Made by a program: the position numbers and the translations under genes
Assembly: GCF_000177335.1 (NCBI RefSeq)
Contig: NZ_ADFP01000084.1
Location: forward strand, 1-50,003
Length of the DNA stretch: 50,003 nt
Reading direction: 5' to 3'
DNA from: Pyramidobacter piscolens W5455
GTDB taxonomy: Bacteria > Synergistota > Synergistia > Synergistales > Dethiosulfovibrionaceae
Notes under the pieces: model-generated
What the model was told of the DNA's origin: nothing
What the model saw: only the letters and a program-made list of their open reading frames with translations
Databases searched by the model: none
Part shown: positions 34,169 through 44,791 of the stretch, one piece after another
How positions within the stretch are numbered: the stretch's first letter is position 1
How the letters are laid out: every line of letters starts with the position of its first letter

Positions 34169-35326
34169 ATGGCTGGAACGCATCGGGACTACTACGAAGT
34201 TCTTGGCGTCGCCCGCGACGCGACGACCGTCGAGATCAAGCGGGCCTTTCGCCTGAAAGTCCGCGACTGCCACCCCGACACTCATCCTGACGATCCCGAA
34301 GCGGAACAGAAATACAAGGAGATCAACGAGGCTTTTTCCGTCCTCGGCAATCAGGAAAAACGACAGCGTTACGACCGCTTCGGCACCGCCGACGACACCG
34401 GCAATCCCTTTGCCGGCGCCGGGCCCGAGGACATCTTCGGCGACCTTTTCGGCAGCATGTTCGGCGGCTTCGGCGGTCCCCGTTCGCGCCCCAACGCCCC
34501 TGCCCGCGGCAGCGACCTGCAGATGGTCCTTTCCATCACCCTCGAAGAGGCGGCGACCGGCGTGGCGAAGAGAGTCGCCATTCCCCGCTGGGAACCTTGC
34601 GACCATTGTCACGGCAGCGGCTCCGAGCCGGGGCACGAACCGCGGGAATGCCCCACCTGCCACGGCGCCGGCGAGGTCCGGACCCGCGTGCGCACCCTCT
34701 TCGGCGACACGCTCAGCGTCAGCACCTGCCCCACCTGCGGCGGCCGCGGCACCGTGGTGGAAAAAGCCTGCACCGAGTGCGGCGGCGAAGGCCGCATCCA
34801 CCGCCGCCGCGAGCAGGAGATCAAGATCCAGCCCGGCGTCGACACCGGCACGCGCCTGCGCGTTCCCGGCGCCGGCGAACTGGGAGCCAACGGCGGCCCC
34901 CCCGGCGACCTGTACATCGTCATGCAGGTCAGGGATCATCCGCTGTTCCAGCGCGACGGCAACGACCTGCACCGCACCGTCTCCATCCCCTTCCCGCTCG
35001 CCGTCATGGGCGGCCCGTCGACCGTCGGTACCCTGATCGACGGTGACGTTTCCTTCGACATCCCCGAGGGAACCGCCCCCGGCCAGACCATCCGCGTCAA
35101 AGGCAAGGGCATGCCCCGTCTGCGCGGATCCAGCCGCGGCGATTTGTTTCTGCACGTCACCGTCGACGTCCCCAAAGGCAGCGTTCTGTCCGAGCGCGCC
35201 GCCGAGCTGGTGAAACAGCTCGCCGAGGAAATGGACGTCGCTACCGGCGAAAAGGAAGGCTTGTTCGACAAACTCTTCGGCAACAAGAAAACCGCCGCCA
35301 AAAAGAAAAGCGCGAAAAAGAAATAA
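34169..35326 (+). CDS. dnaJ: Co-chaperone DnaJ (Hsp40)
   Basis: A 385-residue type I Hsp40. The J domain (about 5-70) has the HPD triad (CHPDTHPD). A short Gly/Phe-rich stretch (GSMFGGFGG) precedes four C-x2-C-x-G-x-G zinc repeats (CDHCHGSG, CPTCHGAG, CPTCGGRG, CTECGGEG; about 145-210), then the two client-binding beta domains. The C-terminal tail is rich in lysine. It is the last gene of the heat-shock operon, 13 bases after dnaK, and is followed by a terminator. Confidence 0.97.
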   Translation: MAGTHRDYYEVLGVARDATTVEIKRAFRLKVRDCHPDTHPDDPEAEQKYKEINEAFSVLGNQEKRQRYDRFGTADDTGNPFAGAGPEDIFGDLFGSMFGGFGGPRSRPNAPARGSDLQMVLSITLEEAATGVAKRVAIPRWEPCDHCHGSGSEPGHEPRECPTCHGAGEVRTRVRTLFGDTLSVSTCPTCGGRGTVVEKACTECGGEGRIHRRREQEIKIQPGVDTGTRLRVPGAGELGANGGPPGDLYIVMQVRDHPLFQRDGNDLHRTVSIPFPLAVMGGPSTVGTLIDGDVSFDIPEGTAPGQTIRVKGKGMPRLRGSSRGDLFLHVTVDVPKGSVLSERAAELVKQLAEEMDVATGEKEGLFDKLFGNKKTAAKKKSAKKK

Positions 35327-35337
35327 ACGGACGATAT

Positions 35338-35378
35338 GGATCCCGAAGCAGTTTCTTTCTGTTTCGGGATCCTTTTTC
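35338..35378 (+). terminator. Terminator of the heat-shock operon
   Basis: GGATCCCGAA pairs with TTCGGGATCC, with inner CAG/CTG pairing and a T-rich loop; five T follow. Confidence 0.9.
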
Positions 35379-35434
35379 TGTGGATTCGTTTTTGTCGTCT
35401 TGCAAGAGCAGCTGCTGTCCTTTAACGATGTTTT

Positions 35435-35443
35435 TGCTATAAT
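35435..35443 (+). promoter_or_regulatory. Extended -10 promoter of prmA
   Basis: TGCTATAAT, a perfect extended -10, 37 bases before prmA; no clear -35. Confidence 0.65.
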
Positions 35444-35479
35444 GTTTTAGGGGATTTTTTCAGGTCGGGAGGCAGGAAA

Positions 35480-36349
35480 ATGGCGAACAACGACAACTTC
35501 TGGTGGTACATCACGCTGCGCGGGCCGGCGGGGCTGGAGGACGTGCTCAGCTCGGCGGCGGAGAGCACGGGCTGCATCGGCTCGACGGTGACGAACGAGG
35601 GCGACGCCGTCGATCTGCAGGTTTATTACCGCGCCAATCAGGATCTGGGCGAGTGGCTGAAGATGCTGCAGCCGTATCTTGAGCCGTGGAACGAGATCGA
35701 GATCAAGGACATGGGGCGGGTGGAGAACCGCGCCTGGAACACGGAGTGGATGGACGCCTTCCCGCCGCTGAACGTGGGGGAGAAGCTGGTCGTCATGGCG
35801 CCGTGGCACGCCGGCAAGGAAGATCCCGGCCGTCTGCCCATCTTCATCTATCCCGGTTCGGCGTTCGGCACGGGCTACCATCAGAGCACGCAGGCGGTGC
35901 TCGAACTGATGGAGCGCTGGCTGAAGCCGGGCGACGTGGTGGCCGACATCGGCTGCGGCACGGCGATCCTTTCCATCGCGGCGCTGAAGATGGGGGCGGA
36001 GCGCGCCTACGCCCGCGATCTCGATCCGTCCGTCGTGCGCGAGGCGGTGCGCAACACGCTTGAGCTGAACGGCATCGCCGGGGAGAAACTCGACATCGCC
36101 GTCGGCGATCTGCTCAAAGGCTTTGAACATAAAGTCGATCTGCTGCTGGCCAACATCCTTTACGAGTCGAACGTGGCCCTGCTGCCCGACGTGGCGGGCG
36201 CGCTCAACCCCGGCGGGCGGGCGATCTTTTCGGGGTTGGTCGTCGAAGAGGGCGAAAAGTTCAAAGCCAAACTCGAAGAGAACGGCTTGCGTCTCGTCGA
36301 CGAGGTGCGGCTGGACGACTGGTGCGGGCTTGCCGTCGCCAAAATCTGA
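35480..36349 (+). CDS. prmA: Ribosomal protein L11 methyltransferase PrmA
   Basis: A 289-residue SAM-dependent methyltransferase that trimethylates uL11 (encoded at 1.3 kb). The substrate-binding N domain (about 1-100) has the W-N-T-E-W segment. The catalytic domain has PGSAFGTGYHQST, motif I VVADIGCGTAILSIAA and the NPPY-like LLANILYESN. A G-G-x-A-x-FSG-x2 segment near the end also fits. It starts a unit with mtaB, HIT protein, rpsU and yqeY, an order known from Firmicutes, but without rsmE. Confidence 0.93.
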   Translation: MANNDNFWWYITLRGPAGLEDVLSSAAESTGCIGSTVTNEGDAVDLQVYYRANQDLGEWLKMLQPYLEPWNEIEIKDMGRVENRAWNTEWMDAFPPLNVGEKLVVMAPWHAGKEDPGRLPIFIYPGSAFGTGYHQSTQAVLELMERWLKPGDVVADIGCGTAILSIAALKMGAERAYARDLDPSVVREAVRNTLELNGIAGEKLDIAVGDLLKGFEHKVDLLLANILYESNVALLPDVAGALNPGGRAIFSGLVVEEGEKFKAKLEENGLRLVDEVRLDDWCGLAVAKI

Positions 36350-37640
36350 GCCGCTGCGGGGGCGCCGCGTTGCCATACAGGCGCTGGGCTGCCGCACGAA
36401 CCTTGCCGAGGCGGAAGCGCTGGCTTCGGCCTTTCAGCGCCGCGGCGCGCTGATCGTGGACGAGCCGCCCTACGACGCGGCCGTGATCGTGACCTGTTCG
36501 GTGACGGCCGTGGCCGACCGCAAGAGCCGCCAGCTGATCAACCGCTGCCGCCGCGCGGGCGAAAACGTCTGCGTCGCCGTGTGCGGCTGCTGGGCGCAGG
36601 GCGTCGGCGAGAAAAAAGCCGCGGCGATGGGCGTCGATCTGCTGATCGGCAACCGTTTCAAAGGCGAGCTGCCCGACCGCGTCGCTCGGTGGCTGGAAGA
36701 TCGCGCCCGCTCCTTTGAAGCCGTGCGGGGCGACATGGGGCGGCGCTGGGACTCTTTGGAGCTGGATCGTTCTCCCTATTTCGGCCGTGCGTTCGTGAAA
36801 GTGCAGGACGGCTGCGACCATCGCTGCACCTACTGCATCGTCCCCGTTCTGCGCGGCCCGTCGGTCAGTCGGCCCGTTGCCGACATTCTTGCCGAGGCGC
36901 GCCGCTGCGCGGCGGCCGGCCAGTTCGAACTGATCCTGACGGGCGTGCATCTGGGGCTTTTCGGCCGCGACAGCGGCGAATCCTTTGCGGCCCTGGTCCG
37001 CGCGCTGGACAGCGTCGAAGGGATTCAGCGCCTGCGGTTCGGTTCTCTGGAACCGTTTTCCATCGGCGACGACCTGCTCGAAGCGCTGGCGCAGTCGCCG
37101 CGGTTCTGCCGTCACCTTCATCTGCCCGTGCAGTCCGGCGACGACGAAATCCTGCGCCGCATGGGGCGCGGGCACACGGCTGCGGATTATCTGAAGCTCG
37201 TCGAACGTCTTCGCGCGGCGCTGGGAAGCGACCTGCACATCTCCACCGACGTGATGTGCGCGTTCCCCGGCGAGAGCGAGACGGCCTTCGAGAACACGCT
37301 GGCGCTGCTGAAAGCCGCGCGCGTCGGCCGCGTGCACGGCTTCCATTATTCGCCGCGCCCCGGCACGCCGGCGGCGGCCATGTCCGGGCAGATCCCGACG
37401 GAGATCGCGCTCGCCCGCGCCGAACGCCTGAAAAAAGCCGGGCGGGAATGTTTGGCCGCCGAGGCGCGGCGCTGGATCGGCCGCGAAGTGGAAGTGCTTT
37501 TCGAAGGGGCGCACCGCGGGCGGGCGCAGGGATATACGCGCGGCTATTTCGAATTCCGTCCCGAGAGGGAAAGTATTTATGACGAACTGCGAAAAATGAC
37601 GGTAGTATCGAGCAAAAACGGGGTTCTTTGGGGCCGTTAG
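36330..37640 (+). CDS. mtaB: tRNA N6-threonylcarbamoyladenosine methylthiotransferase MtaB
   Basis: A 436-residue radical SAM methylthiotransferase that makes ms2t6A37 in tRNA. The N-terminal UPF0004 domain has LGCRTN (near residue 17) and TCSVTAVAD with cysteines for the second cluster. The radical SAM motif is C162-x3-C166-x2-C169 (GCDHRCTYC), and a C-terminal TRAM-like domain ends the protein. MtaB rather than MiaB or RimO is inferred from LGC-x-TNLAE and the neighbourhood. TTG 36330, 20 bases inside prmA, is the only in-frame start that keeps the N terminus; the site is weak. Confidence 0.88.
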   Translation: MPSPKSEPLRGRRVAIQALGCRTNLAEAEALASAFQRRGALIVDEPPYDAAVIVTCSVTAVADRKSRQLINRCRRAGENVCVAVCGCWAQGVGEKKAAAMGVDLLIGNRFKGELPDRVARWLEDRARSFEAVRGDMGRRWDSLELDRSPYFGRAFVKVQDGCDHRCTYCIVPVLRGPSVSRPVADILAEARRCAAAGQFELILTGVHLGLFGRDSGESFAALVRALDSVEGIQRLRFGSLEPFSIGDDLLEALAQSPRFCRHLHLPVQSGDDEILRRMGRGHTAADYLKLVERLRAALGSDLHISTDVMCAFPGESETAFENTLALLKAARVGRVHGFHYSPRPGTPAAAMSGQIPTEIALARAERLKKAGRECLAAEARRWIGREVEVLFEGAHRGRAQGYTRGYFEFRPERESIYDELRKMTVVSSKNGVLWGR

Positions 37641-37672
37641 GAAGAAAAAGACCGGCTGTCGATAATTGCCTA

Positions 37673-37702
37673 TTGTCGGAAGCAGTTCAAGAGTGATAAA
37701 AT
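37673..37702 (+). promoter_or_regulatory. Possible promoter before the HIT protein gene
   Basis: TTGTCG (37673-37678), 18-base spacer, TAAAAT (37697-37702). Confidence 0.5.
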
Positions 37703-37725
37703 AATCGCTATGCGAGGTGACGACG

Positions 37726-38061
37726 ATGGAATCCTGTCCGTTTTGCGCAATCGTGCAGAAGCGGCTTTCCGCGGAGATCGTGTACGAGGATGAGAATGCC
37801 TTGGCTTTTCGCGACATCAGGCCGCAGGCGCCCGTTCACGTGCTGATCGTGCCGAAGGAGCATGTCGATTCTGTCGACGAGGTACAGGATCCCGCCCTCT
37901 GGGGCCGGCTGATGCCGGCCGTCAAGGCGACGGCGGCGAAGCTCGGCGTGTCCGGCGGATACCGGCTCGTCGTCAACTGCGGCGAATCTGCTGGTCAGAC
38001 AGTCCCCCACCTTCATATCCATTTACTAGCGGGGCGAGGGCTCCAATGGCCCCCGGGTTAA
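37726..38061 (+). CDS. HIT family (HinT-like) purine nucleoside phosphoramidase
   Basis: A 111-residue HIT protein that binds and hydrolyses nucleotide phosphoramidates such as AMP-amines. The N-terminal C-x2-C (CPFC) and the histidine triad H95-L-H97-I-H99 followed by LLAGR are clear. ATG 37726 is chosen because GAGGTGA lies about 7 bases upstream; GTG 37717 is inside this site. It is followed by rpsU and yqeY, as in many Firmicutes. Confidence 0.94.
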   Translation: MESCPFCAIVQKRLSAEIVYEDENALAFRDIRPQAPVHVLIVPKEHVDSVDEVQDPALWGRLMPAVKATAAKLGVSGGYRLVVNCGESAGQTVPHLHIHLLAGRGLQWPPG

Positions 38062-38099
38062 AAGTTTGATGCAGGTGGAGCAGAAAGGAGGGAATTGTT

Positions 38100-38279
38100 T
38101 TGACGACAGTCGTTAGAAAAGACAACGAATCGATCGAAGACGTCCTTCGTCGTTTTAAGAGAGACGTCTCCAAAGCGGGAGTCCTTCGCGAGGCCCGTAA
38201 GAAAGAACACTACGAGAAACCCAGCGAGGCGAGAAAGCGCAAGCGCCAGGAACTCTCTCGCAGAAAAGTCAGGGGATAA
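38100..38279 (+). CDS. rpsU: Ribosomal protein bS21
   Basis: A 59-residue very basic protein of the 30S subunit, in line with bS21 length. The start [20 protein letters not shown] and the Lys/Arg-rich C terminus ([17 protein letters not shown]) are typical. The start is TTG with a strong AAAGGAGGG seven bases upstream. It sits between the HIT gene and yqeY, a classical context. Confidence 0.96.
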   Translation: MTTVVRKDNESIEDVLRRFKRDVSKAGVLREARKKEHYEKPSEARKRKRQELSRRKVRG

Positions 38280-38285
38280 GCAGCC

Positions 38286-38741
38286 GTGAGCGCGTTAGCC
38301 GATCGGGTCTCCGCCGATCTGAAAGCGGCCATGAAAGAGCATCGGGAGCTCGAGCTTTCCGTGTTCCGCATGCTCAAGGCCGAACTTCAGAAATTTCAGG
38401 CTGACAAGGGCGTCAGCTACGAACTGAGCGACGACGACGTGATTTCCCTCGTCGGCCGCCTGGTGAAGCAGCGCCGGGAAGCGGCGGAGCAGTACAAGGC
38501 GGCGGGCGCGGACGACCGCGCCGAGAGCGAGCTCGCCGAGATCGAAGTCCTTGACGCCTACCTTCCTGCCCAGCTCAGCGCCGAGGAAGTGGAGGCGCTC
38601 GTCCGCGAAGCGGCCGTCGAAGTCGGCGCCGCCACGCCCAAGGACATGGGCAGAGTGATGAAGGCTGTCATGCCGAAGTTGAAAGGCCAAGCTGACGGCA
38701 CGCTTGTCAAGGACGTGGTGATGCGCGTCCTGCAAGGTTGA
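38286..38741 (+). CDS. GatB/YqeY domain protein
   Basis: A 151-residue YqeY family protein, related to the tRNA-binding tail domain of GatB. Its role is unknown, possibly in tRNA-linked amidation or protein synthesis. The helical signature is visible in LVKQRREAAEQYKAAGRDD-like segments (about residues 60-78), IEVLDAYLPAQLS (about 85-97) and the final GKxDGxxVxxVV pattern. GTG start; AGGGGA at the end of rpsU serves as ribosome-binding site. A terminator follows. Confidence 0.92.
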   Translation: MSALADRVSADLKAAMKEHRELELSVFRMLKAELQKFQADKGVSYELSDDDVISLVGRLVKQRREAAEQYKAAGADDRAESELAEIEVLDAYLPAQLSAEEVEALVREAAVEVGAATPKDMGRVMKAVMPKLKGQADGTLVKDVVMRVLQG

Positions 38742-38751
38742 GTATTGCTTG

Positions 38752-38789
38752 AAACGGGTCTGGAGTTTTCCTCCGGATCCGTTTTTTTT
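38752..38789 (+). terminator. Terminator after yqeY
   Basis: AAACGGGTCTGGAG (52-65) pairs with CTCCGGATCCGTTT (71-84) over 14 bp including wobbles; a long T run follows. Confidence 0.85.
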
Positions 38790-38845
38790 GAAGGCGTTGC
38801 AAAACGAGTTTCGGATTGATCGAAGGAAAGGAGTTGTCGGAATCG

Positions 38846-39358
38846 ATGAGATGCCCTCAGTGTGGTTCCATGGAGACCCGCGTGATGGAAACGCGCACCG
38901 CCGAAGAGGGGCGCACGATCCGCCGCCGCCGCGAGTGCACGGCCTGCGGGTTCCGCTTCACGACCTACGAACGCGTGGAAGAGCGAAAAGTGCTGTGGAT
39001 CTCCAAGAAAGACGGCCGCCGCGAGGCCTTCGACCGCAGCAAGCTGGTCCGCGGCATCAGCCGCGCCTGCGAGCGCCTTCCCATTTCCCTCGACACCATC
39101 GAGGACATGGCCGCCCGCATCGAAACGCGCCTGCGCGAAAGCGGCGACGAAGTTTCCAGCATGGCGATCGGCGAACTGGTCATGAAAGAGCTGGCCGAGA
39201 TCAACAAAGTGGCTTACGTGCGCTTCGCTTCGGTATACCGCGAATTCACCGACCTCTCCAGCTTTCAACGGGAAATCGCCAAGCTGGTCTCCCGCGCCGG
39301 GCAGCCGGAAACAGCCGGCGAAGAGAAAGAGGAGAAGAAAAACTCCCCGAAGAAGTGA
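38846..39358 (+). CDS. nrdR: Transcriptional repressor NrdR
   Basis: A 170-residue nucleotide-sensing repressor of ribonucleotide reductase genes. The N-terminal zinc ribbon starts MRCPQCGSMETRVMETR and closes with CTACGFRFTTYER (about residues 1-48). The ATP-cone domain follows (about 49-140, SKKDGRREAFDRSKLVRGI). The C terminus is a charged, Glu/Lys-rich extension. ATG 38846 fits the family N terminus; AAAGGAG is 12 bases upstream, slightly far. No nrd genes or NrdR boxes were identified in the window. Confidence 0.95.
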   Translation: MRCPQCGSMETRVMETRTAEEGRTIRRRRECTACGFRFTTYERVEERKVLWISKKDGRREAFDRSKLVRGISRACERLPISLDTIEDMAARIETRLRESGDEVSSMAIGELVMKELAEINKVAYVRFASVYREFTDLSSFQREIAKLVSRAGQPETAGEEKEEKKNSPKK

Positions 39359-39473
39359 AATTTTCCGTCCTTAATGCGCACAGATCGGTCTTTATGTGAG
39401 ATAATGAACCGGTTACACCGACAAAAACGTCGTCGCGGCTTTTCCTGCGGCGAAAAGGAGAGAGAGTCCTGCT

Positions 39474-40046
39474 ATGCGTTCTCTGAACGTTCCCAACCTC
39501 TTGAGCCTGTCGCGCATCTTTTTGGCTCCGTTCGTGATGGTTCTGCTGCTGTACACGCGCATCGGCCGGGGCATTCCTTTTCTCAGCGCTTACGGCCTTG
39601 ACCTGACCTACAGCGACCTGCTGGCCGGTCTGGTCTTTATTATTGCGGCGCTGACCGATACGGTCGATGGTTACATCGCGCGCAAGAAAGGGCTGATCAC
39701 CAATCTCGGCAAATTCATCGACCCGCTCAGCGACAAGGTGTTGGTCATGGCTGCCCTGATCGCGCTGCTGGAGCTGCACCGCCTCAGCGGCTGGATGGTG
39801 ATGATCATCGTCGCCCGTGATTTCATGGTCAGCGGCCTGCGCATGGTGGCCGCGGCCGAAGGGCAGGTTATCGCCGCGTCGCGGCTCGGCAAGCTGAAAA
39901 CTGTTTCTCAGATCGTCGCCATCGTGATGATGATCTTCAGGATCCCCTATGCGATCTACGTGATGTATTTCAGCATCGTGCTCACCGTCTGGTCGGGCGT
40001 CGTCTACGTGGCCAACGGCTGGGAACTGATCACCGACGCTGACTGA
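39474..40046 (+). CDS. pgsA: CDP-diacylglycerol--glycerol-3-phosphate 3-phosphatidyltransferase
   Basis: A 190-residue membrane enzyme that makes phosphatidylglycerol phosphate. The CDP-alcohol phosphotransferase motif is complete: D62, D65-G66, A69-R70, G79, D83 and D87 with the usual spacing. The N terminus NVPNLLSLSRIFLAP is typical of PgsA, and about six membrane helices are visible. AAAAGGAGAGAG precedes ATG 39474. A weak extended -10 (TGAGATAAT at 39397) may serve as promoter. Confidence 0.95.
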   Translation: MRSLNVPNLLSLSRIFLAPFVMVLLLYTRIGRGIPFLSAYGLDLTYSDLLAGLVFIIAALTDTVDGYIARKKGLITNLGKFIDPLSDKVLVMAALIALLELHRLSGWMVMIIVARDFMVSGLRMVAAAEGQVIAASRLGKLKTVSQIVAIVMMIFRIPYAIYVMYFSIVLTVWSGVVYVANGWELITDAD

Positions 40047-40139
40047 TTTCGCAAATATCAAGGCTTGCCTGTGCGGCCTTTGTGAAAAAATACGTTCCGG
40101 ACTCGCGTCACCCGGTCTTTTACGAGAGGTGGAAAGTTT

Positions 40140-42929
<2,790 letters not shown>

Positions 42930-42938
42930 GAGGCGGTC

Positions 42939-44756
42939 ATGAAAAAGTTTGCTCTCGCGTTGCTTCTGGCGCTCTGCCTGCCGGCGGCGTCCCTGGCGCT
43001 GCCCCTGACCTCGGCGGACATCGCCAAAATGGTGCAGGATTGTCCCACGCTCGAGGAGTACAAAGGCGTCGAGCCCGCGGTGATTTGGAGCCGCAAGCAG
43101 CTCTATACGCAGGATTCGCAGGGGCGTGCCGTCAAAAGCACGGCCTATGTGATCCTCTGCGGAGCCACGGCTCGTCTCGGCTGGATTCAGGATCAACTCG
43201 TCGCTCCCAACGGCGGGCATATCGAACTCGAACAGGCGGCGATCTTCGATCCCGGCACGGCGGAGCTTTTGCATAACCTTCCTTATGACCGGGATGAACT
43301 GGCCGAGCACGGACGGCTTATCGTCAATTTCCCGAAAATGGACGACGTCTATGTGCTCGTGCTCAGCTATCGCCAGACCTTTGCCGAACCGAACGTGATG
43401 GAAGACATCGCCTGGCTCGGTTCCGAATATCCCACCTGGGAGGGCAGCGTGCAGATTCGCGTTGCCAAGGATCAGGCGCTGGACTGGGAGTCGAGCACCG
43501 ACGCCATTCCCACGATCGACGTGGACGAGACGTTTCGCCGTTACGGCTGGTTCTATTTCAAACAGCCGGCCAATCGCGGCATGCGCGGCATGCTTGAAAG
43601 CTCCGACCCCTATGTGGTCTTCAGCCTTACGACCGGCCCTGCCACTGCCGTGGCCATGATGCACACCCTTGAGGAGCGTCGCTGGCCCGATCTCCCGGCG
43701 AAGTATGTGGTCGGTGAAAGCAGCTCCCGCGACAACGTTCTGAAGACCATCGAGAAGTTCTGGCGCAGCGCCGACCGGCTTCCCGGCCGCGGTACGTGGC
43801 GCAGCGCCCGGATGATTCCTGCCGGCGGTCCCTGGACCACGTGGGAATCCATGTACCTTCTGGCGTCCTGGCTGCAGAAACAGGGCTGGAAAGCCGAAGT
43901 CTGGTTTCAGCACGTGCTGCCGCAGGACCGCGAATCCATCTCCTGCGCGCCGGCGCTGACCCATCCGGTGTTTCTGCTCAGCGAGCCGGGCGCCCAAAAA
44001 AGCTGGTACTACGTGCCCGGACAGCCGGGGGAACCCGGCAAGCTGCCCGTGTCGCTGCGCGGCAAAACCCTTTACGCCGCCGGCGCGAAAAAACTGCGCC
44101 GCCATTCGATCGGCGGTACCCGTTTGGAGAAAAACCGCCTTTCCATCGCCTGGAATCTTGACGTCGACGCCGACTGCATCGTCTCCGGCACGGTCGATAT
44201 CCGCGTGCGCAACAACTGGGTCGAGACGTGCGAGTCGCTGGCGGACGGACGCAAGGATCAGATCTATTCGCTGTTCCCCGGGCTCGAAGGTTGGATCGAC
44301 CTCGATCAGGATCTCGATATCTCGCCGCTGGGCAGCCAGGGTTTCAAACTGGTTCTGCCCGTCAAGGCGCGGTCCGGCATCGAAGGACAGCAGGGGCTGA
44401 TGATCGGTCTGCCCTCGATCGCTCCCGGCCCGATGATGCGCCTGCTTGACGTGGCCAGCAGCGCCGTGCTGAAGTATCCCTTCGTGGTGGAGCAGTCCTA
44501 TCGGGTGCAGCTTCCAAAGGGCTATCGTTCCATGGGGGCGCCGCTCAAAATGGAGCAAGGAAGCATGGTCAGCAGCTACACGAGCCAGTACCGCATCAAT
44601 CAACGCAAGAATCAGCTCGAGGGCGAAGAGAAGTTGATCCAGTCCTCTGCGCGAGTCGATGTGCCGTATCTGGGCGGCTTCAAACGCGTGATCGAAACGT
44701 GGGGCACCTGGAAGGCCGCCGGCCTGGCCTTGATGCCTGTCGGCCGCTCGAAGTAA
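42939..44756 (+). CDS. Secreted DUF3857/transglutaminase-like protein lacking the catalytic cysteine
   Basis: A 605-residue exported protein with a clear signal peptide (about 1-20, cleavage after LALA). The first 250 residues resemble the DUF3857 beta domain in layout (ESEYPT-like LGSEYPTWEGSVQIRV). The middle (about 260-330) looks like a transglutaminase core, but where G-x-C-x-D-x-A is expected it reads GGPWTTWESMYLLASWLQKQGW, so the nucleophile is missing. A beta-rich C domain follows. It starts 10 bases after secA (AGGAGG). Function unknown; a non-catalytic binding role is possible. The fold assignment is tentative. Confidence 0.6.
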   Translation: MKKFALALLLALCLPAASLALPLTSADIAKMVQDCPTLEEYKGVEPAVIWSRKQLYTQDSQGRAVKSTAYVILCGATARLGWIQDQLVAPNGGHIELEQAAIFDPGTAELLHNLPYDRDELAEHGRLIVNFPKMDDVYVLVLSYRQTFAEPNVMEDIAWLGSEYPTWEGSVQIRVAKDQALDWESSTDAIPTIDVDETFRRYGWFYFKQPANRGMRGMLESSDPYVVFSLTTGPATAVAMMHTLEERRWPDLPAKYVVGESSSRDNVLKTIEKFWRSADRLPGRGTWRSARMIPAGGPWTTWESMYLLASWLQKQGWKAEVWFQHVLPQDRESISCAPALTHPVFLLSEPGAQKSWYYVPGQPGEPGKLPVSLRGKTLYAAGAKKLRRHSIGGTRLEKNRLSIAWNLDVDADCIVSGTVDIRVRNNWVETCESLADGRKDQIYSLFPGLEGWIDLDQDLDISPLGSQGFKLVLPVKARSGIEGQQGLMIGLPSIAPGPMMRLLDVASSAVLKYPFVVEQSYRVQLPKGYRSMGAPLKMEQGSMVSSYTSQYRINQRKNQLEGEEKLIQSSARVDVPYLGGFKRVIETWGTWKAAGLALMPVGRSK

Positions 44757-44791
44757 AAAAATGCATGAAAACGATGGGAGTATAAATTATT

